Shown here piece after piece: positions 25,561 through 38,974 of a DNA stretch of 64,000 nucleotides. The stretch's first letter is position 1. The number at the start of each line of letters is the position of its first letter. The position numbers and the translations under genes were made by a program. The notes under the pieces were generated by a model. That model was not told the DNA's origin. It made no database searches and saw only the letters and a program-made list of their open reading frames with translations. The DNA comes from Agelaius tricolor (Eukaryota > Chordata > Aves > Passeriformes > Icteridae), in assembly GCA_023055355.1 (NCBI GenBank), contig JALJCS010000004.1, forward strand, positions 26,274,244 to 26,338,243. The letters are read 5' to 3'.

Positions 25561-28500
25561 TTTTTTAACACCAGCATATTTCACAGATGGTGAGAATTAT
25601 GACAGAATAGCCAAGACTTTTATAACTGTAGAACCACTTGTTCCTTTCTTTTCTTCAATTGTCAGATGTGAAACACTGACGTGTTATATGTATAAAAAAG
25701 GAACTGCACAAAACTGGGATTTTTTTACTTGATGAATTAGCCATTATTTGGCTAATTGAACTGAGATTCTTCATATTATATATCATATGAGATTTCATGG
25801 CCAATTTTAGTTCCAATAGATTGATAATATTCCATTGTGTTTCAGCGTCTCCTCCTCTGATGTAAATCAGCAAATATTCAGAAAAACTAATGCTGAGAAG
25901 TCAAAATATTTTCAGTTTTGAAAATATGCTGATGTGTGTTACAGTAGCAGTTAATTCCAATATTACTTACTGAGTTCACAAACCTGGGTTAACCATTTAT
26001 GGGTTTGAATTTTTAAGTGACATAGCAATCTATCCCTGAAGATGTCTGTTCATGATGGAAGCCAAAGACATGAGAATCTTCCCCTCTTCAGCTCATTTTT
26101 GGTAACACTCTTGACTTGAAATTCAGTAGTGAGTTTTCTGCTGTGAAATGTGACTAAAGCAGCAAAGAGGGTGCGAATTCCTCTTCAGTTTTTTCTGCTT
26201 TTCTCAGAAGAATAAGATCTGTTTTGTATTATCTTGGAGGTTGGATTTTTCAAAGTGTGAGAAGTTTTGCTTTCCAGAGATGCCTTTTCTAAATTTGGCA
26301 CAGAATTGTTAATCAGAAATGTGGCTGGGTTTAAATGACCTTTGCACTATTTAGAGAAGTGTTCAGAAAAACTAAAAGGACTTTCCTATTCATAGGCTAT
26401 TGGAAAAGTTTCTTCTATGCTTCCTAATTGAATCTTCTGAACATCCCTTTCTTGAAAGCTCAACTTGAAACTGTTGAATTCTCTTTCTAGATAAAACCCA
26501 CAGAAATTAATAAGCTTCTTTCTAAATATATTTTATGGGTTTATTGACATATTAAAAATTATAGAACATATTATTGGCACATAGATTGGCCAGTTTAATT
26601 GATTAATAGTGATACATAAATATTTATAAACACAGTACTGTGTTGATGTATATACAGACACATCATTGCAATGTCAAAATACATTAGTACATTAACCATT
26701 TGCTAATTTTGAGGCAAATAGATATTATATATTGTTATATTCTGTACAAATTATGTATAATATATTACCAATACAAATATTACCAAATTGTGCATATATA
26801 ATGTATTGACTGCAAAGGGGATTTAGCTGTATTGTGATAAGATTCCCCTATCAATATTGCTTAGGGAGTCATGTAAACATCAGGAATGTGACCGCCTGTC
26901 TTTTTTGTCATTGAAGTGGTGTGTTCTATCGTGTTTTAAAAATTCCTTTGGAAAAGGTGTGTTGTGATGGATATGTATTTCATTAACTATTCCAGTGACC
27001 ATATTTTAAGTCTGAGGGGGATTTTTTGACTGTGTGGAAGTGTTAAGTTAAAAAAAAACATACTACATCTGCCTAAAACAACTTAAAACAAATTTTTCTA
27101 CTGAATCTCTCATTTTGCTGCTGCCATTTTGTAATTACCCATGCATTTTGCCTTAAAACTGGAGAAGACCATCTCCTTCCTCTGGGTAAACCATGATAGA
27201 AATGGGCTCTATTGTGTGGAATGCCAGATTAGCAAGCTACATCAAATCCTTCTGAGCACAGAATGCATTAGGGCTTGTGCTTCTGTCTCACCTTCATCAC
27301 CATACCCTTTACAGCTGGAGACAGCAATTTTTCAAGCATCCTGCAGGACTTATATTTCCATTGGTGGAAGCCTGTGTAGCAATCAAGCCCTTTTTCCTAA
27401 AAATGTGTGAGGAAGAGTAACTGTCTTGCAAAATGATTGGGGAGATACTCTGGTTGCCTGTAAATATATGATAAAATGATAAAGTTGGCAGAAGTTACAA
27501 ATTGAGTGGTACAAAGAATGGATCAGTAGGAGAAAAATGCCCAGTTAAAATACATGTTTTTCTTTTCTTTGGTCAGTGTATATAGAAAACCTATTGTTTT
27601 TGGGTTACCACATTCAACCCACAGAGGGGAAGTGGTTATATAGGCAGTTGGGTAATTTCACACAATTTTTTTTTCTTTTGAGAAATTATCTATTTGTCAC
27701 ACAGGAAGGTACCTTTTTCTATTTGCAAATGTTTTATTCTGTCAAGAACACTGTGTAGAACTAAGAAAAAATGCATTTTAGAGACTGACTTACTCTCACT
27801 GTGATGCTTCTGGTACCTCTGTATTCCCAATTACCGCTCCCATGCCTTAATAATTATCACATTCTCTTGGCTGATACAGTGAACAAAATTGTGGTATTTG
27901 AGGGGTTTTTCATTTTAGGTTTTTTAATTAATGCTTTAAATATAATACATCTGGAAACACTGCAGAACAGAAAATTCTGACTTTGTTACCTAGGGTGAAT
28001 GGCTTGCCTGCATGCCAGTCATGTGTATAAGGCCTTCTCACCCTCATTTTGTCAAGCTTTGCTTCAATTTAGAAAGAGATATCAAGAATCATGTGCCTTC
28101 TGGAAGGACTGCCAGAATGTACTCCAAAAGTTCTAATAAAACATGGAGAATTGTCATGTCTGTCTGGCTAAGCAGAGAACTTAAAATTGAATCTTTGAAA
28201 GATTTTGAAGGAATTAAGCAACCAAATTCCAATGAAATTAGATAGCTATGATGGTGAGTCATGGGATGTTCACATTGCTCACTTTAGACACCTGACACAG
28301 ATGCTACAGCTGGAGCTCTGCCTGCCTAAATTGTGGAGAGACAGCAGCAATCACCTGAGTTAGGTGCCCCTAATGGCCTGATTTCTCTAAGGTTGTTTTG
28401 TCAAATGATGGCAGGGGTTTTTTGTAGACCTGATAAATTCCTTTCCAAGCCCCACATTTCAGTGTAGCTGAAGACCAAGTCCTTTATTAATACTTTTTCT

Positions 28501-28618
28501 ACTTCTTCTAAGAAATGGGGAGAAAATTCTAAACCATAACTTTACCAAGTTTCTCCCACCTAATTTTGTGCTCCCACAAGTGTTGAACTGGACAGAATGG
28601 CATATTTTTGGTGGGAAT
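25561..28618. other. Noncoding DNA including a very AT-rich core
   Basis: At about 26510-26820 the sequence is made almost only of A and T with many TATAT and AATATT steps, typical of easily unwound or matrix-attached DNA. The surrounding sequence holds no recognised gene; the longest frames (27141-27410 and 28012-28245) are 77-89 codons and lack family features. Confidence 0.6.
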
Positions 28619-28668
28619 TTTAACCACCCATGGGATGGTTAAAATTAACCATCCCATGGGTGGTTAAA
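28619..28668. repeat. Perfect 24-bp inverted repeat with 2-nt spacer
   Basis: Positions 28619-28642 and 28645-28668 are exact reverse complements, separated only by AA. Within each arm, TTAACCA and TGGTTAA flank the palindrome CCCATGGG (28627-28634 and 28653-28660), so each arm is itself a near-perfect palindrome with one extra base: an A after the core in the left arm and a T before the core in the right arm. That mirror placement fits an inverted copy rather than a direct tandem copy. The DNA could extrude as a cruciform. No gene or T-run terminator is adjacent. Confidence 0.97.
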
Positions 28669-31600
28669 GTTAACTGGGGAAAAAAATAGTTGAAAAGGAT
28701 TAAATTAATTTCATGATTTTGCAGATGTTTTAGATATTTAAACAGCAACAGCAACAATAAAAAAGAGCCATCCAAAGGAAGACTGTTGTCATGCTCAGTG
28801 GCATAGAGGATTACTTTGGATTATTTAAATAACAACATTCTTTGTGTCTTGCTGGTAGTAATAGTTACCCAGGTCTGTCCAAATTTGCCTGAAAGTTGAC
28901 TTGAGCTAAGATTTACCATATTCTCCTGGGAAATTTTGAAGCTCTTGTGGAGTAAGCCTGCACAGTGACATTAAATCCTCAGACAATGCTGTATGGTAAT
29001 GCTATTATTTTAAAACTGGAATGCCTGAGAAATGCCTCTTTGGCCTACTCTCTTCTCCCACAAGTCTTAAGATTGTCATATTTCAGTAAAAATTAAATAT
29101 TAATCTTGCATTTATTTTGTACACTTACTTTTGATCAATAATTGTGACTTTTGAAGAGTTTGTAATTTTTTTTTCTTTGAAATCTAGGCCAGGACAAAGT
29201 TCTTTGAACTTAAAACGCATCAGGGGATAGTTTGTGGCTGGTTTCTGATTCCGTGCAAAAAGGACAGATTGCTGGTGGCACTATAGGCAAAAATACGCAA
29301 TTAAATAAAAGAATATTGTAGCTGAACCATACTGAGAATACTGGATGACAGAGCAAATGGGACCTAAAACTAATAAGATTTGGAGCGAAGATTTTACCCT
29401 GTAAAGTGTTCCCCAAAACAGCCTAGTGGGCCATGTATACCAATCACTTAATAAAAAGAATAAATGAATGACATTAAGTTAATGAAATGAAACAAAAAAA
29501 GATGACAGGAAAAGCAATCTCGCACAATGTCAGGATTTTATTTCAATGTATGAGAAAAGGAAAACTGATTCACAGCAGATGATGTAGCTTTTCCACACAG
29601 ATTAGAAAGAGATCTGTATTCTGCAGAAGTTGACTTACCCTAAGCCCTTATTTTCCTCTCGTTTTAAGTTTGTTCTGTCTCCACAATTACCAGAAGACCT
29701 TAGGAAGACATATCAATTTTTGGGGTGGAAATATCTGTAGGACCTAGACAGGCAATGAGATACTACAGGCAGTGGAAAGCACATGTCTGTATGTTGTTTT
29801 GTCATTTTGTTTCACAGGACCATGTATATGGGGAAGTAGTTCCCATTTTCATTAAGTCAGCTGGGACAAACCTTCAATACACAAATTTCCTTTTTTGCAG
29901 AAGAGAGCAGAAGTATATGTGCAAATAAATTCTGAGCTCCCTGAAAAGAAGACAAGGCCTGAGAAATGTTGGTGCTCCATGCTCCCGACCTTCCCACAGC
30001 TAGAAGGATTAGATGATGTCATGGCAGGTGGTACACAGAAATGGAATTAATTTTGGCTATATCTAGGGTACAGTGTAAGGCTATAATTTGGTCATATTAT
30101 TTCAGTTTCTCATAGTAGTATGCCTCAACCATTTAGCTTACTGCTAGGATATACTCAAGCAGTTGCAGACGAGTTTTGTAAAATTGTCAATATCCTCATT
30201 ACAGGCCCTAAACAAAAGACTAGTCTGTCAAAAATGAAGAATATCAATATACACAATGCATTTTATAGTTGTGTGGTGGCCTTCAGCAAGAAGTGAATTC
30301 AGCAACAGAACAATAAATAAATAGTATAGTAGCCTACCTATCAATAAAGCACAACTGTTCTTCTTCAAGATAGCTTGAAGTAATACTTTTGGTGGTTTTT
30401 TTTTCAGGAAAGGTCTCTGTTGAGTTTCAGAGCTCTCTTTGGTCTTATTTAAATTATATTTTATCAGTCAGAAAAAATAGTATAAGCTATAATATAGTTC
30501 TGCTAAAACAGATTAGAATAAAGATTTAATATGCATTTCTCTGTGAAAAATCTGATACCCACCATGTAGTGCTGTAATAAAACAGAAACAAATGAGCCAA
30601 CTCGAAGTTATGACTCTCCATGGTTTTTAGGTCTCTCATACATTTTTATAAAACATATATGAGAATTTCTGAATTGTTAAATTGTGTGGGTTTTTTTAAA
30701 TGAATTTGTGCTCCAACATATGTCTAAAACAAAATTCTGTTTGCAGTTCTGTGTGCATTGTAAAATACTAGTACTTCACCATTAATTCCCTGTCTGCTGA
30801 GCAAAATTTAAAACCAAATAACTATTTTACTTACGTAAATATATGCTAAGATAACGATGTGTTCTTTAATCAGGAAGTTGCTGATCTTGCAGGTTAAATA
30901 TTCTGTCCAAAAGTGGGTTTTTTTCTAGACATTGCTTTGTAGGGTTTTTTTTTAGTTGGTTGGTTTTTTTTGTAAATACTTATTTATGTGAACACTAGTA
31001 AAATCTTTGTGTAGACAGGCATATCTGAAACAAGCTAAGTGTAGCTCCTAGTGTTCACAGAAGGGTAAACAGGATGGCTTATGAGTAATAAACATACAGC
31101 TCATGTGAGTAATAATGGCAATGACTCGCCTCTGGTTTCAAGCATCAAGCTGGAAGTGGATTGCCATCATCTTCTCCCATAAAATTATTATTTTTGTCTT
31201 CAAGGAAGGCTATTGCAGGTTTGGGGATTTTGCTGGGTTTTTTTAAGTGATGGAATGTTCATCATTACACTCTTACTAAATGTCTTTTCCTCTGAGACAC
31301 AAAAAGCTATCTAAAGAGAAGGTTATTAAGGAATGACTACCAACTCTGGTAATTTAAGTTTAGCATTTGGCATTCTTTGCCTTCCAACAGCATTATAAAT
31401 GCGGGTATAGTTTATTTTTACTCGTAAGTTAGCTTCGCATCAGAACAAACATCCCTAAAATGCATTAGCCTTACAGCAAAGGAATGGAAACCTATGAAGC
31501 AGGAAGCCTTACAAAGTCTTCAGGGAAATCTTGAGTGCTTTTGAGAATGATTTATTTTCAAAGGGCTTAAGCAAAATCATCTCCAGAAAAGATACGAATG

Positions 31601-34600
31601 TTTCAGGCAATGTGCAGGGAAAAGACATTGTGACTCCAGCATGGACTTTGCCTTCTACAAATTATTTCACTACAGCTGCAGAACCTTCGTATTTTTACAG
31701 GCAGTCATTCACAGAAGAGCACAGGTTATCAAGGGTGTGACAGATTTACAAGCCGTTAGATAACGCGTTAGAAACTGTAAGTCAAGGCAGTCTGTGAATA
31801 CATTAGGCTTCTGACTGGATGAAACAGGTATTATAAGTGTACCCACAGTATTTTTAGGTCAGAAATCTAAAAATTTCGGAGCAGCAGATTCTGTTTACAG
31901 ACCAGAGGGAGCACCAGTAAACATGGGTAGGGGTGATACTGCATCAGGGCTCCCAGAAACAAGATTGTCTCAGCAAGGCAAATGTTCCCAGTGAAATAAT
32001 AGGGGAAACTGATTCTTAATTAGGAGTGGTACCTGAGGAAACCAATATCACATAGGTAAAGAGACAATGAGAAAAAGCATATGTGTGGCTTGCAGTCAAC
32101 ATGTGAGCATAAATATATCTGCTCTGTGAGTCAGTCTGAAAAGCAGGAATTTCTTTCAGAGTTCTCGGACCTACTCTGCCTTTTTTTCCTCTCTTTTCTT
32201 TCTATTGAAAGAAGTAATTTTAGCCTGAAAACTATAGAAATTTTTACCCTTCAATTTTTAATTCACAAGTAAAATCTGCAAGGTCTAGATGAGAGCTTAT
32301 ATGGATGGTTATGCAAATAAGTCCTTTTATTTTTTTCTAAAAGGGAAATGGGAGCTTCATTGAGTTTCATTTTTGAGAGTGTTTTAGACATTTGAGAGGT
32401 AAATTCCTGTTCACTGTTGGTGAGGATTAGATCCCTAAATTAAGGCCCTTTATGGCCTTTTTTATGGTTTTCTTCCATATAATTTCTAATAATCTTGAGA
32501 TAAACATTTTAGTTCTTGATAGGCAAGTCCCTTCATTCTTTTCTTCCTCTTTTCAGTAGCAGCTGTTTAGACAGTAACTTAACTTGCCCAGATTCTTGTC
32601 GAATTCCTTGTGTCATCTGGGTATGTCTTTGTCCTTGCAAATGAAGCAGAATATGTTCTCTGGACCAAATGCTGTTGCTACTACAGTAAAGCTTGTTGAC
32701 AGTACTGACATTTTTAAGTTTTGAGGAATGACATTAAAATTACTGAGCTCCTAATTTAGATTGTTATTACCCCCTAAAAGTAAAATTCAAAAACCATTAG
32801 CTGGGGAGAATAGGTAGCAGGTTTTGTAAAGCATAATGTCAGTCTATCCCTCTGAAAGCTCCTTAAGTTCTTCTGTTACCACTTTCCCTAATCAGATCTG
32901 TATATTTACTGCTACTTAAGAGTACAATGTGGAGTTTCTTGCTTGAAGAAAATTGTGCAGGATGACCAGAGACCAGTGTATCTGGTTCTGATCTATTGGC
33001 TCAAAAGCACTATGCAAAGATTTTGAAAGAGAAGTGAACATTACTTGATAACTAGAAAGATTTTACTTTGAAATGGAGAGGAAGGGCAATTCAGTATCTT
33101 TAAACGGGATTTATCTCTTATAAGGAAAGGTGAAGGCATTCACAGATTATTTACAAATAGTCTTTTTTCCAACTCTTGTATGGAAATACATCTATGTATG
33201 GGTGTGTGTGCATGTGTATGTTTACAAACACAAGAAAATATATGTTTTCTTTCTATAAAATTGCAATTTCCAGGTTAGGAAACTCAGGAGTTGGAAATTA
33301 TTGAGATTCCTGAAAGCTACTTGATAGCTTACTGTATAAACCACAGTCTACATTTTTTTAAAGTAGTTAACTAAAATAGTTGTAAGATATTCCAGACAAT
33401 TAACTCATTCAGCTCTACTGTTCATGATGGAATGAGGGCTGTATGGCCTGAATTCTTTTGAAGTACACATGGATGACAAATAACAGGATGCTTCTCACTG
33501 TTGGTGGATGAATACAAAGTTCTGCAATATACATGGAGTTCTGCATCCCAGCATTCAGTCCTAGTATCTTCACTCTCAAATATTTGTATTTAGATTAATT
33601 TGTAATAAAAAATAAACTGCGAAGTATTGACTTGAGTATGCTTTTAGCATTGTGACCACAGTCCTTTAACAGCACCAATTAAGACAGATGAAATTTCCCA
33701 CTTAATTTTGAAGTAGCAACATTGATTTTTTTTTCTGTAGATTTCTTTAAGTTTCGTTGATAGAAATTGGTGAACTCTCAATTACTTTCTACTGTTTGAC
33801 CAAATGACTTTTTAAGGTTTGGTTTTCTTGAAAGGACTTTAAAAAAAAAAAGAGGAGAAATAAAATTTAATGCTAATTGCAATGAGTGATATGACTGTGT
33901 TCATCCTTCAGTAGATCATGTGAGAATGTACAATACAATTTTACTAGGTAAATATCACCCTATAGTTTCCCTCATTAGACAAGCATTAGAGCACACAGAT
34001 TTCTTATGGTCTGTTGAAATAATATCTAAATTTCTAGAATAAAAATATTTGTCTCATAAAAGTTAGGGGGACTAGAAAATATTCTCTATGGAGTTCACCA
34101 AGTTGAAAATACAGTATCTTCCAACCTGAGCAAAGGCTGGCAGAAATTTTAAGAACCCTTCAAGATGTAGAGTCAAATAAGTTTTACAGCCCTCTTTCTA
34201 TTGAAATCTACTCCTTAAAAATGAAGGCTCTTCCAAAACAATTTCTTCTGGAGAGTTTACAAACTTCATTTGTTTTTTTGCAAACATACTTTTTGAAGAG
34301 TTAATAACTCGAAACTTTCAAATATTTAACCCATTACAATAGAGATACCTGATCATTTTCATTATGGAATGACAGGAATATTGTCTGTCATGATAGTTTT
34401 CACAATAACATAATAATTTTCACAAAAGTCACGAAATGAAACATTTTAAGATGCCTAAATCATTATTTCATTAATAGCAAGAAATGTTTGAAAGTGAAAC
34501 AGATATTTTCAGTGGTACAAGTTTACTTTCTCTCATGTTCAAATAACACAAAAGAAATTACTCAACAGTTTAAAGATTTTGCTCAAGAGAGCAGACGGCT

Positions 34601-36300
34601 TTGTGGAGGAAAATGTCTGTTTCTTCTCTACAAGTAGTTACATGGATGTAAAACTGTGATTTTTTTATTAATACTGTTTTAACTTAGAACTAGTGGAGTT
34701 GAATAGATGTTCTGTTAACAGAATGATCACCCAGAGAAATCTCTCAAAATGTTGTGATTGCAAGTAATTAATGATGGTGAAGTTTCAGAAGACATGATAA
34801 AGGGAAAAAAACCCCACAATTAATAATTTAGATTTAATATATAGATTTTTACATTTGATGTATATATTTAACTGTATAGATTTAATTGCAACCACTATAG
34901 ATGAAGATATTCCTCTAAAATATAAGTCCCAGTTTACAGTTACAATCCTTCCAAAAAATATGGAGAGTTTCAAATATGCGTAAGATACAGAATGTTATCA
35001 TGCTATAGGGATGTAGTCACCCATTTCAAACATATTAGGAGTATATGCTTTTTTCCTTTGTGGGCAACTTCTTTACCTCTCCTGTACTTCCTGGACCACA
35101 AACTGTGTCTTTAAAAGAAGAAATGAAGAAAAAAGGACAGCATACTGTATATGCCAGCTAACTCTGGTTTTTTTTCAACACATGATTATTTTATTGGGGT
35201 GTACATTAATTAATCCTGAAATAAGATCCTGTGTGACATTCAAAGTTGTGTTGAGAAGTGCAGAGTTTAAATATTTTAGTTTTACAACTCTGTTATGCTG
35301 GCAGCAAACAATAGTATCTCAGTGAAGTCAGCATATGAACACTGCTTGTGATGACATCTGGAAGGCATGTTTTATCTATAAGCACAGTTGTAGACAAATG
35401 AAAGCAGACAGATGTAAGGCTGGTGTGGCATCTTCGCCTCAAGCATTCTCTGGCTGTACATTTTCCAGTGTGTCAAAAACAGGGAGCTTTTTTCTAGAAT
35501 AAAAACATTCTGTCACATCTGTACACCAACTACTGTGCTGCCTTCTCTGAGCTCTGAGGTGTAAAATGGTAGATATTATTCAAAATTTAACACAAAGCCA
35601 AATTTCAAAATGCTGAGAACTACCTGGGTATTTGGAGTATGAGACACCAAGGGACAATAAAACTCACAAATTATGAGCTTACATTCCTAGTCTTTTCAAT
35701 ACTGCCTAGTAGGGAGATAGTTTTGGTGTTTATGGCAAGGATACGCAGATATTTCTAAAAGTGCCTTTCACACTGGTATTTCATTTAAGTAACAAATGCA
35801 TTTGAGGGAGGATGAGAAAAAAATCTGTCTGTGTCGCAAGGTCTATAAATGCCTCATTCTTTGAAAAGTGTAGTCTGAGTCTTAGCACAAGTCATATTTG
35901 TTGGGTGTAGTGACACTTTAACAGTCCTGATGTTCTGCTGTGTAGAATTAATTTTCTGAAGAGAAAAGTACTATGTGTTTGCAGAAGATAAGCAGGAAAA
36001 AAGTGTAGGCATTATTGTGTGGGAGTTTTTATTTTTAGTTTTTTTTTTTTTTTTTAATGAGTTGCTTTCCCGTAGTTTTCACCAGGGATCTGAGCTGATA
36101 CAAGCAGTAAAATGCACTGCACCTGCTATGGTGCATGCAATTTAGTCACAAGTCTCTGGAGGTTTGTGGGTTAAATACTCCATCCAGTGTATGTGTCACC
36201 TAAGCTTTTTCTAATTACATTTAAGTGTATTTTTAAGGAACTGGAAACTCTGGATAGAATCCAGCCTTTTCTAGAAAGCTCTCATTTATTGTACTATATT
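28669..36300. other. Long noncoding AT-rich stretch, no gene seen
   Basis: No transposon, tandem array or open frame over about 69 codons was recognised. Short T and A runs are scattered (for example near 30946-30972 and 36039-36055). A TG-rich patch lies near 33200-33220. Confidence 0.65.
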
Positions 36301-36398
36301 GTAAACTAAACAAAAACAAAACAAAAACTAAAAACAAACAAAAATCCAAAACAAACAAACAAAAAAACAACAACAACGAAAAAACACAACAAGAAAAT
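36301..36398. repeat. A-rich (CAAAA/CAAA/CAA)n low-complexity tract
   Basis: The plus strand is almost wholly A with regularly spaced C: AAACAAAAACAAAAC, then CAAACAAACAAA, then CAACAACAA. It could be the decayed A-rich tail of a retroposed sequence, but no body is recognisable upstream. Confidence 0.8.
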
Positions 36399-36589
36399 TC
36401 TTACAAAGAAAGAAAATTGTGCATTGGTACATTTCAGTAACCAGTAGCAGAAACTGCAAAGTTATAACAGCAATCAGAAGAGAAGTCCAGAATCACTCAC
36501 CAAGACTTTTTACTTTCGTGGTATCCTTTGCCTAAATAGAATCTGTCTGTTTTCCATTATAGCATATCTTTCTGCTCTGGAAAAATCAG

Positions 36590-37000
36590 TAGCAAAAGGT
36601 GGTGAAGTGCACAAGTTTTTTAGTAATAGAGAATCATTACGCTATTAACCTGGGAAATACAGTTGTCCATTTCCTGTTTGTCCCCACCGCAGTACCATCA
36701 ATCTATTCAGAGTGCTTTGTATTCAGAGCCCAAGGGCCCCTGATAAGTGCCTTTGTGTACATAAAATGGCACTTTTTTGTTTTACATGCTGTTAGCATAG
36801 GGCAAAGGAAGTGAGTGTGTAATCGCATATGTACAGCAAATAGCCATTTGTACCTGCAAGGAGCAAATGGGCCCACTCAGATGGATTGGTTGGCCTTTAA
36901 TAGCACTTGAGTGAGCTGATAGGCAGACATAGATGTACCTGTTACACCAGAGACCTGAGGCCCTTGTACCTTTGCATGACTTTTCACTTAAAAACTACTG
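36590..37000. other. Candidate conserved noncoding element
   Basis: A block with balanced composition directly after A-rich DNA. It carries CATTACGCTATTAACC near 36637, GCATATGTAC near 36826 and AATAGCACTTGAGTG near 36899. Stops occur in all frames beyond 71 codons. It resembles developmental enhancers in texture; no conservation evidence is available here. Confidence 0.3.
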
Positions 37001-38009
37001 TTTGTGGTTCAGTGGCTCCATCACTCTATTTGTGTTCCTTTGCTTGTAAGACCGTGGACTGCTCCTGAGAGTCCTGGTTTCTAAAATTTTAATGCTGTAA
37101 TGCTGACCCCTTGGAAATGCTCCTATATTGGAAAGCACATTAGCCTTAACTTGAAGGATGTTTTTTAACAGCCAGCAGTAAATATTTTACTTTGTTCTTC
37201 TCAGCATGTTTTTGTATAGGTTTTTGGGTTTTTTTAGTGTCCAAACTGTAACAGAAGTAGCAAATCCTATAGTTTGACCACAGACCATCATTTCACAGCC
37301 ACTAAAAATTCGTGTCTCATCACCTAGCTGATTGAGCAGAGCAGTGATGATATAGAGACTGCAAAAAATGTAGGTACTCTGTACACTGACACATCATCAA
37401 TCACCTACATAAAAGTAAGGAATTAAATCCAATATTCTGTGATTTGTTGGTTGTGTTGTTACTACAATAATTTTATTGCATTATGGTAGCAAACATTTTC
37501 ACTCTTTCAGCTTAGTACTTCTGGTATTTTAAGCATATCTAGGGTAAGAATAGCCTTGACCTGTGTACAGTACATTGCAAACTTACTGAAAACCCATCTG
37601 AGACCAGGACTACTGTAATTTCCTTACAATTGAGTGATCTTTTACTTCCAATACAACAAATCCGCCTTTTCCTGCCTGCTATATTAACTGCTTTTTGTGG
37701 TTTAGAAAACATTTTGGAAGTCTCTTTTCTGTAGCTCCTTTTTTTTCTTTTAGTGTTCTGCACAACTAACTGGCAACAGATTTTAATTGCAAAACTTGCT
37801 GGGTATTATTTTCATTGCTGTATCTAAATTTATAATTTAAATTATGGTAAAATTCAGAGGTCCAAGCTCAGAATTTGTGCATGCCTATGCTAAAAGCAAT
37901 GCAGAGATAGAGTTAGTACAGGTCTACCTACATATGTCAGAAGTAAGTACTTTGATAAGTTTTTTACATATATGTTAATATGTATAAGTGCAAGAAATTC
38001 TACTCCAGT
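37001..38009. other. Noncoding DNA upstream of the CR1 insertion
   Basis: Ordinary AT-rich sequence without recognised features. It is the target region into which the CR1 copy at 38.0 kb was inserted. Confidence 0.6.
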
Positions 38010-38974
38010 AGAAACCAAATGGTGGACTGCAGTCAGTGGTGTTCCCCAAGGGGTCTATACTGCATCGAATCTCATTGAATTTGTTTATCAGTGACCTGGA
38101 GGAAGGGATCAAATGCACCCTCAGCAGGTTTGCTGGTGACTCCAAACTGGGGGCAGTGGCTGATCCACCTGAAAGCTCTGCTGCCATTCAATGGGACCTT
38201 GATCAGCTGCAGGGTTGGGCAGAGAGAAACCTGGTGAGCCTCAACAAGGGCAAGTGCCAGGTCCTGCACCTGGGGAGGAACAGCCCCAAGTGCCAGCACA
38301 GGCTGGGGTTGACTTCCTACAGAGGAGCTCAGTGGAAAAGGACCTGGGACTCCTGGTGCATCACAAGCTGTCCATGAGCCACCAGTGGCCAGGAGGGCCA
38401 ATGTCATCCTGGGGTGCACTGGCAAGAGTGTGGCCAGCAGGTCAGGGAGGTGATCCTCCCCCTCTACTCAGCCCTGGTGAGGCCAGTCCTGGAGTGCTGT
38501 GTCCAGTTCTGGGCTCCTCAGCACAAGGGAGACAAGGAGCTACTGGAGAGGGTCCATTGGAGAGCCACAAGGATGATCAGGGGTCTGAGCTCCTCTCTCA
38601 TGAGGAGAGACTCTGGGAGCTGGGATTGTTTGGTCTGGAGTAGAGAAGACTGAGAACGGATCTCATCAATACATAGAAATATCTCAGAGGTGGGTGTCAG
38701 GAGGATGGTGACAGAATCTTTTCAGTGGTGCCCAAAGCCAGAATTTGGAATAATAGCCCTAAGGTAAAACACAAGACTTTTCACCTCAATATGAGGAAGA
38801 ATTTCTGTACACTAAAGGTAGCAGAGCACTGGAACAGGCTGCTGAGGTAGCTCATGGAATCTTCCTCTCTGGAGACATTCAAAACCCACTTGGACAGTTT
38901 CCTGTGGCAGCAGATTGGACTAGATGATCTCCAAAAGTTCATTCCAACCCTAAAAATTCTGTGTTTCTGTGAAA
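38010..38974 (+). mobile_element. CR1 LINE, 5-prime-truncated copy, sense
   Basis: About 965 bp of a bird CR1 retrotransposon. It begins inside the reverse-transcriptase region and runs through the 3-prime part of ORF2 to the 3-prime end, where CTAGATGATCTCCAAAAG, TTCATTCCAACCC and ATTCTGTGTTTCTGTGA show the usual CR1 end (short ATTCTGTG-like repeats rather than a poly-A tail). CR1 copies are normally 5-prime-truncated by incomplete reverse transcription, as here. Frameshifts and stops break the frame after about 38280, so the copy is dead. I saw no clear target-site duplication. Confidence 0.95.
38036..38284 (+). pseudogene. CR1 ORF2 reverse-transcriptase remnant
   Basis: The frame starting at 38036 reads through the C-terminal palm of a non-LTR reverse transcriptase. 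LNLFISDLEEGIKCTLSRFA is followed by the position of the active-site motif, and then by WDLDQLQGWAERN and KCQVLHLG, which are standard in CR1 ORF2. The catalytic FADD box reads F-A-G-D (codons at 38129-38140): the first aspartate codon has become GGT, so the enzyme would be inactive even with an intact frame. Further stretches of CR1 protein continue in other frames up to about 38650. The 5-prime half of the gene is missing. Confidence 0.92.

Noticed and set aside
29985..30030. Possible CR1 3-prime end around AAGGATTAGATGATG
   Set aside because: Resembles the CR1 GGACTAGATGATCT segment but lacks the sequence expected before and after it.
38215..38643. 142-codon plus-strand frame
   Set aside because: It is CR1 sequence read in the wrong frame, rich in P, G and Q; the true RT frame starts at 38036.
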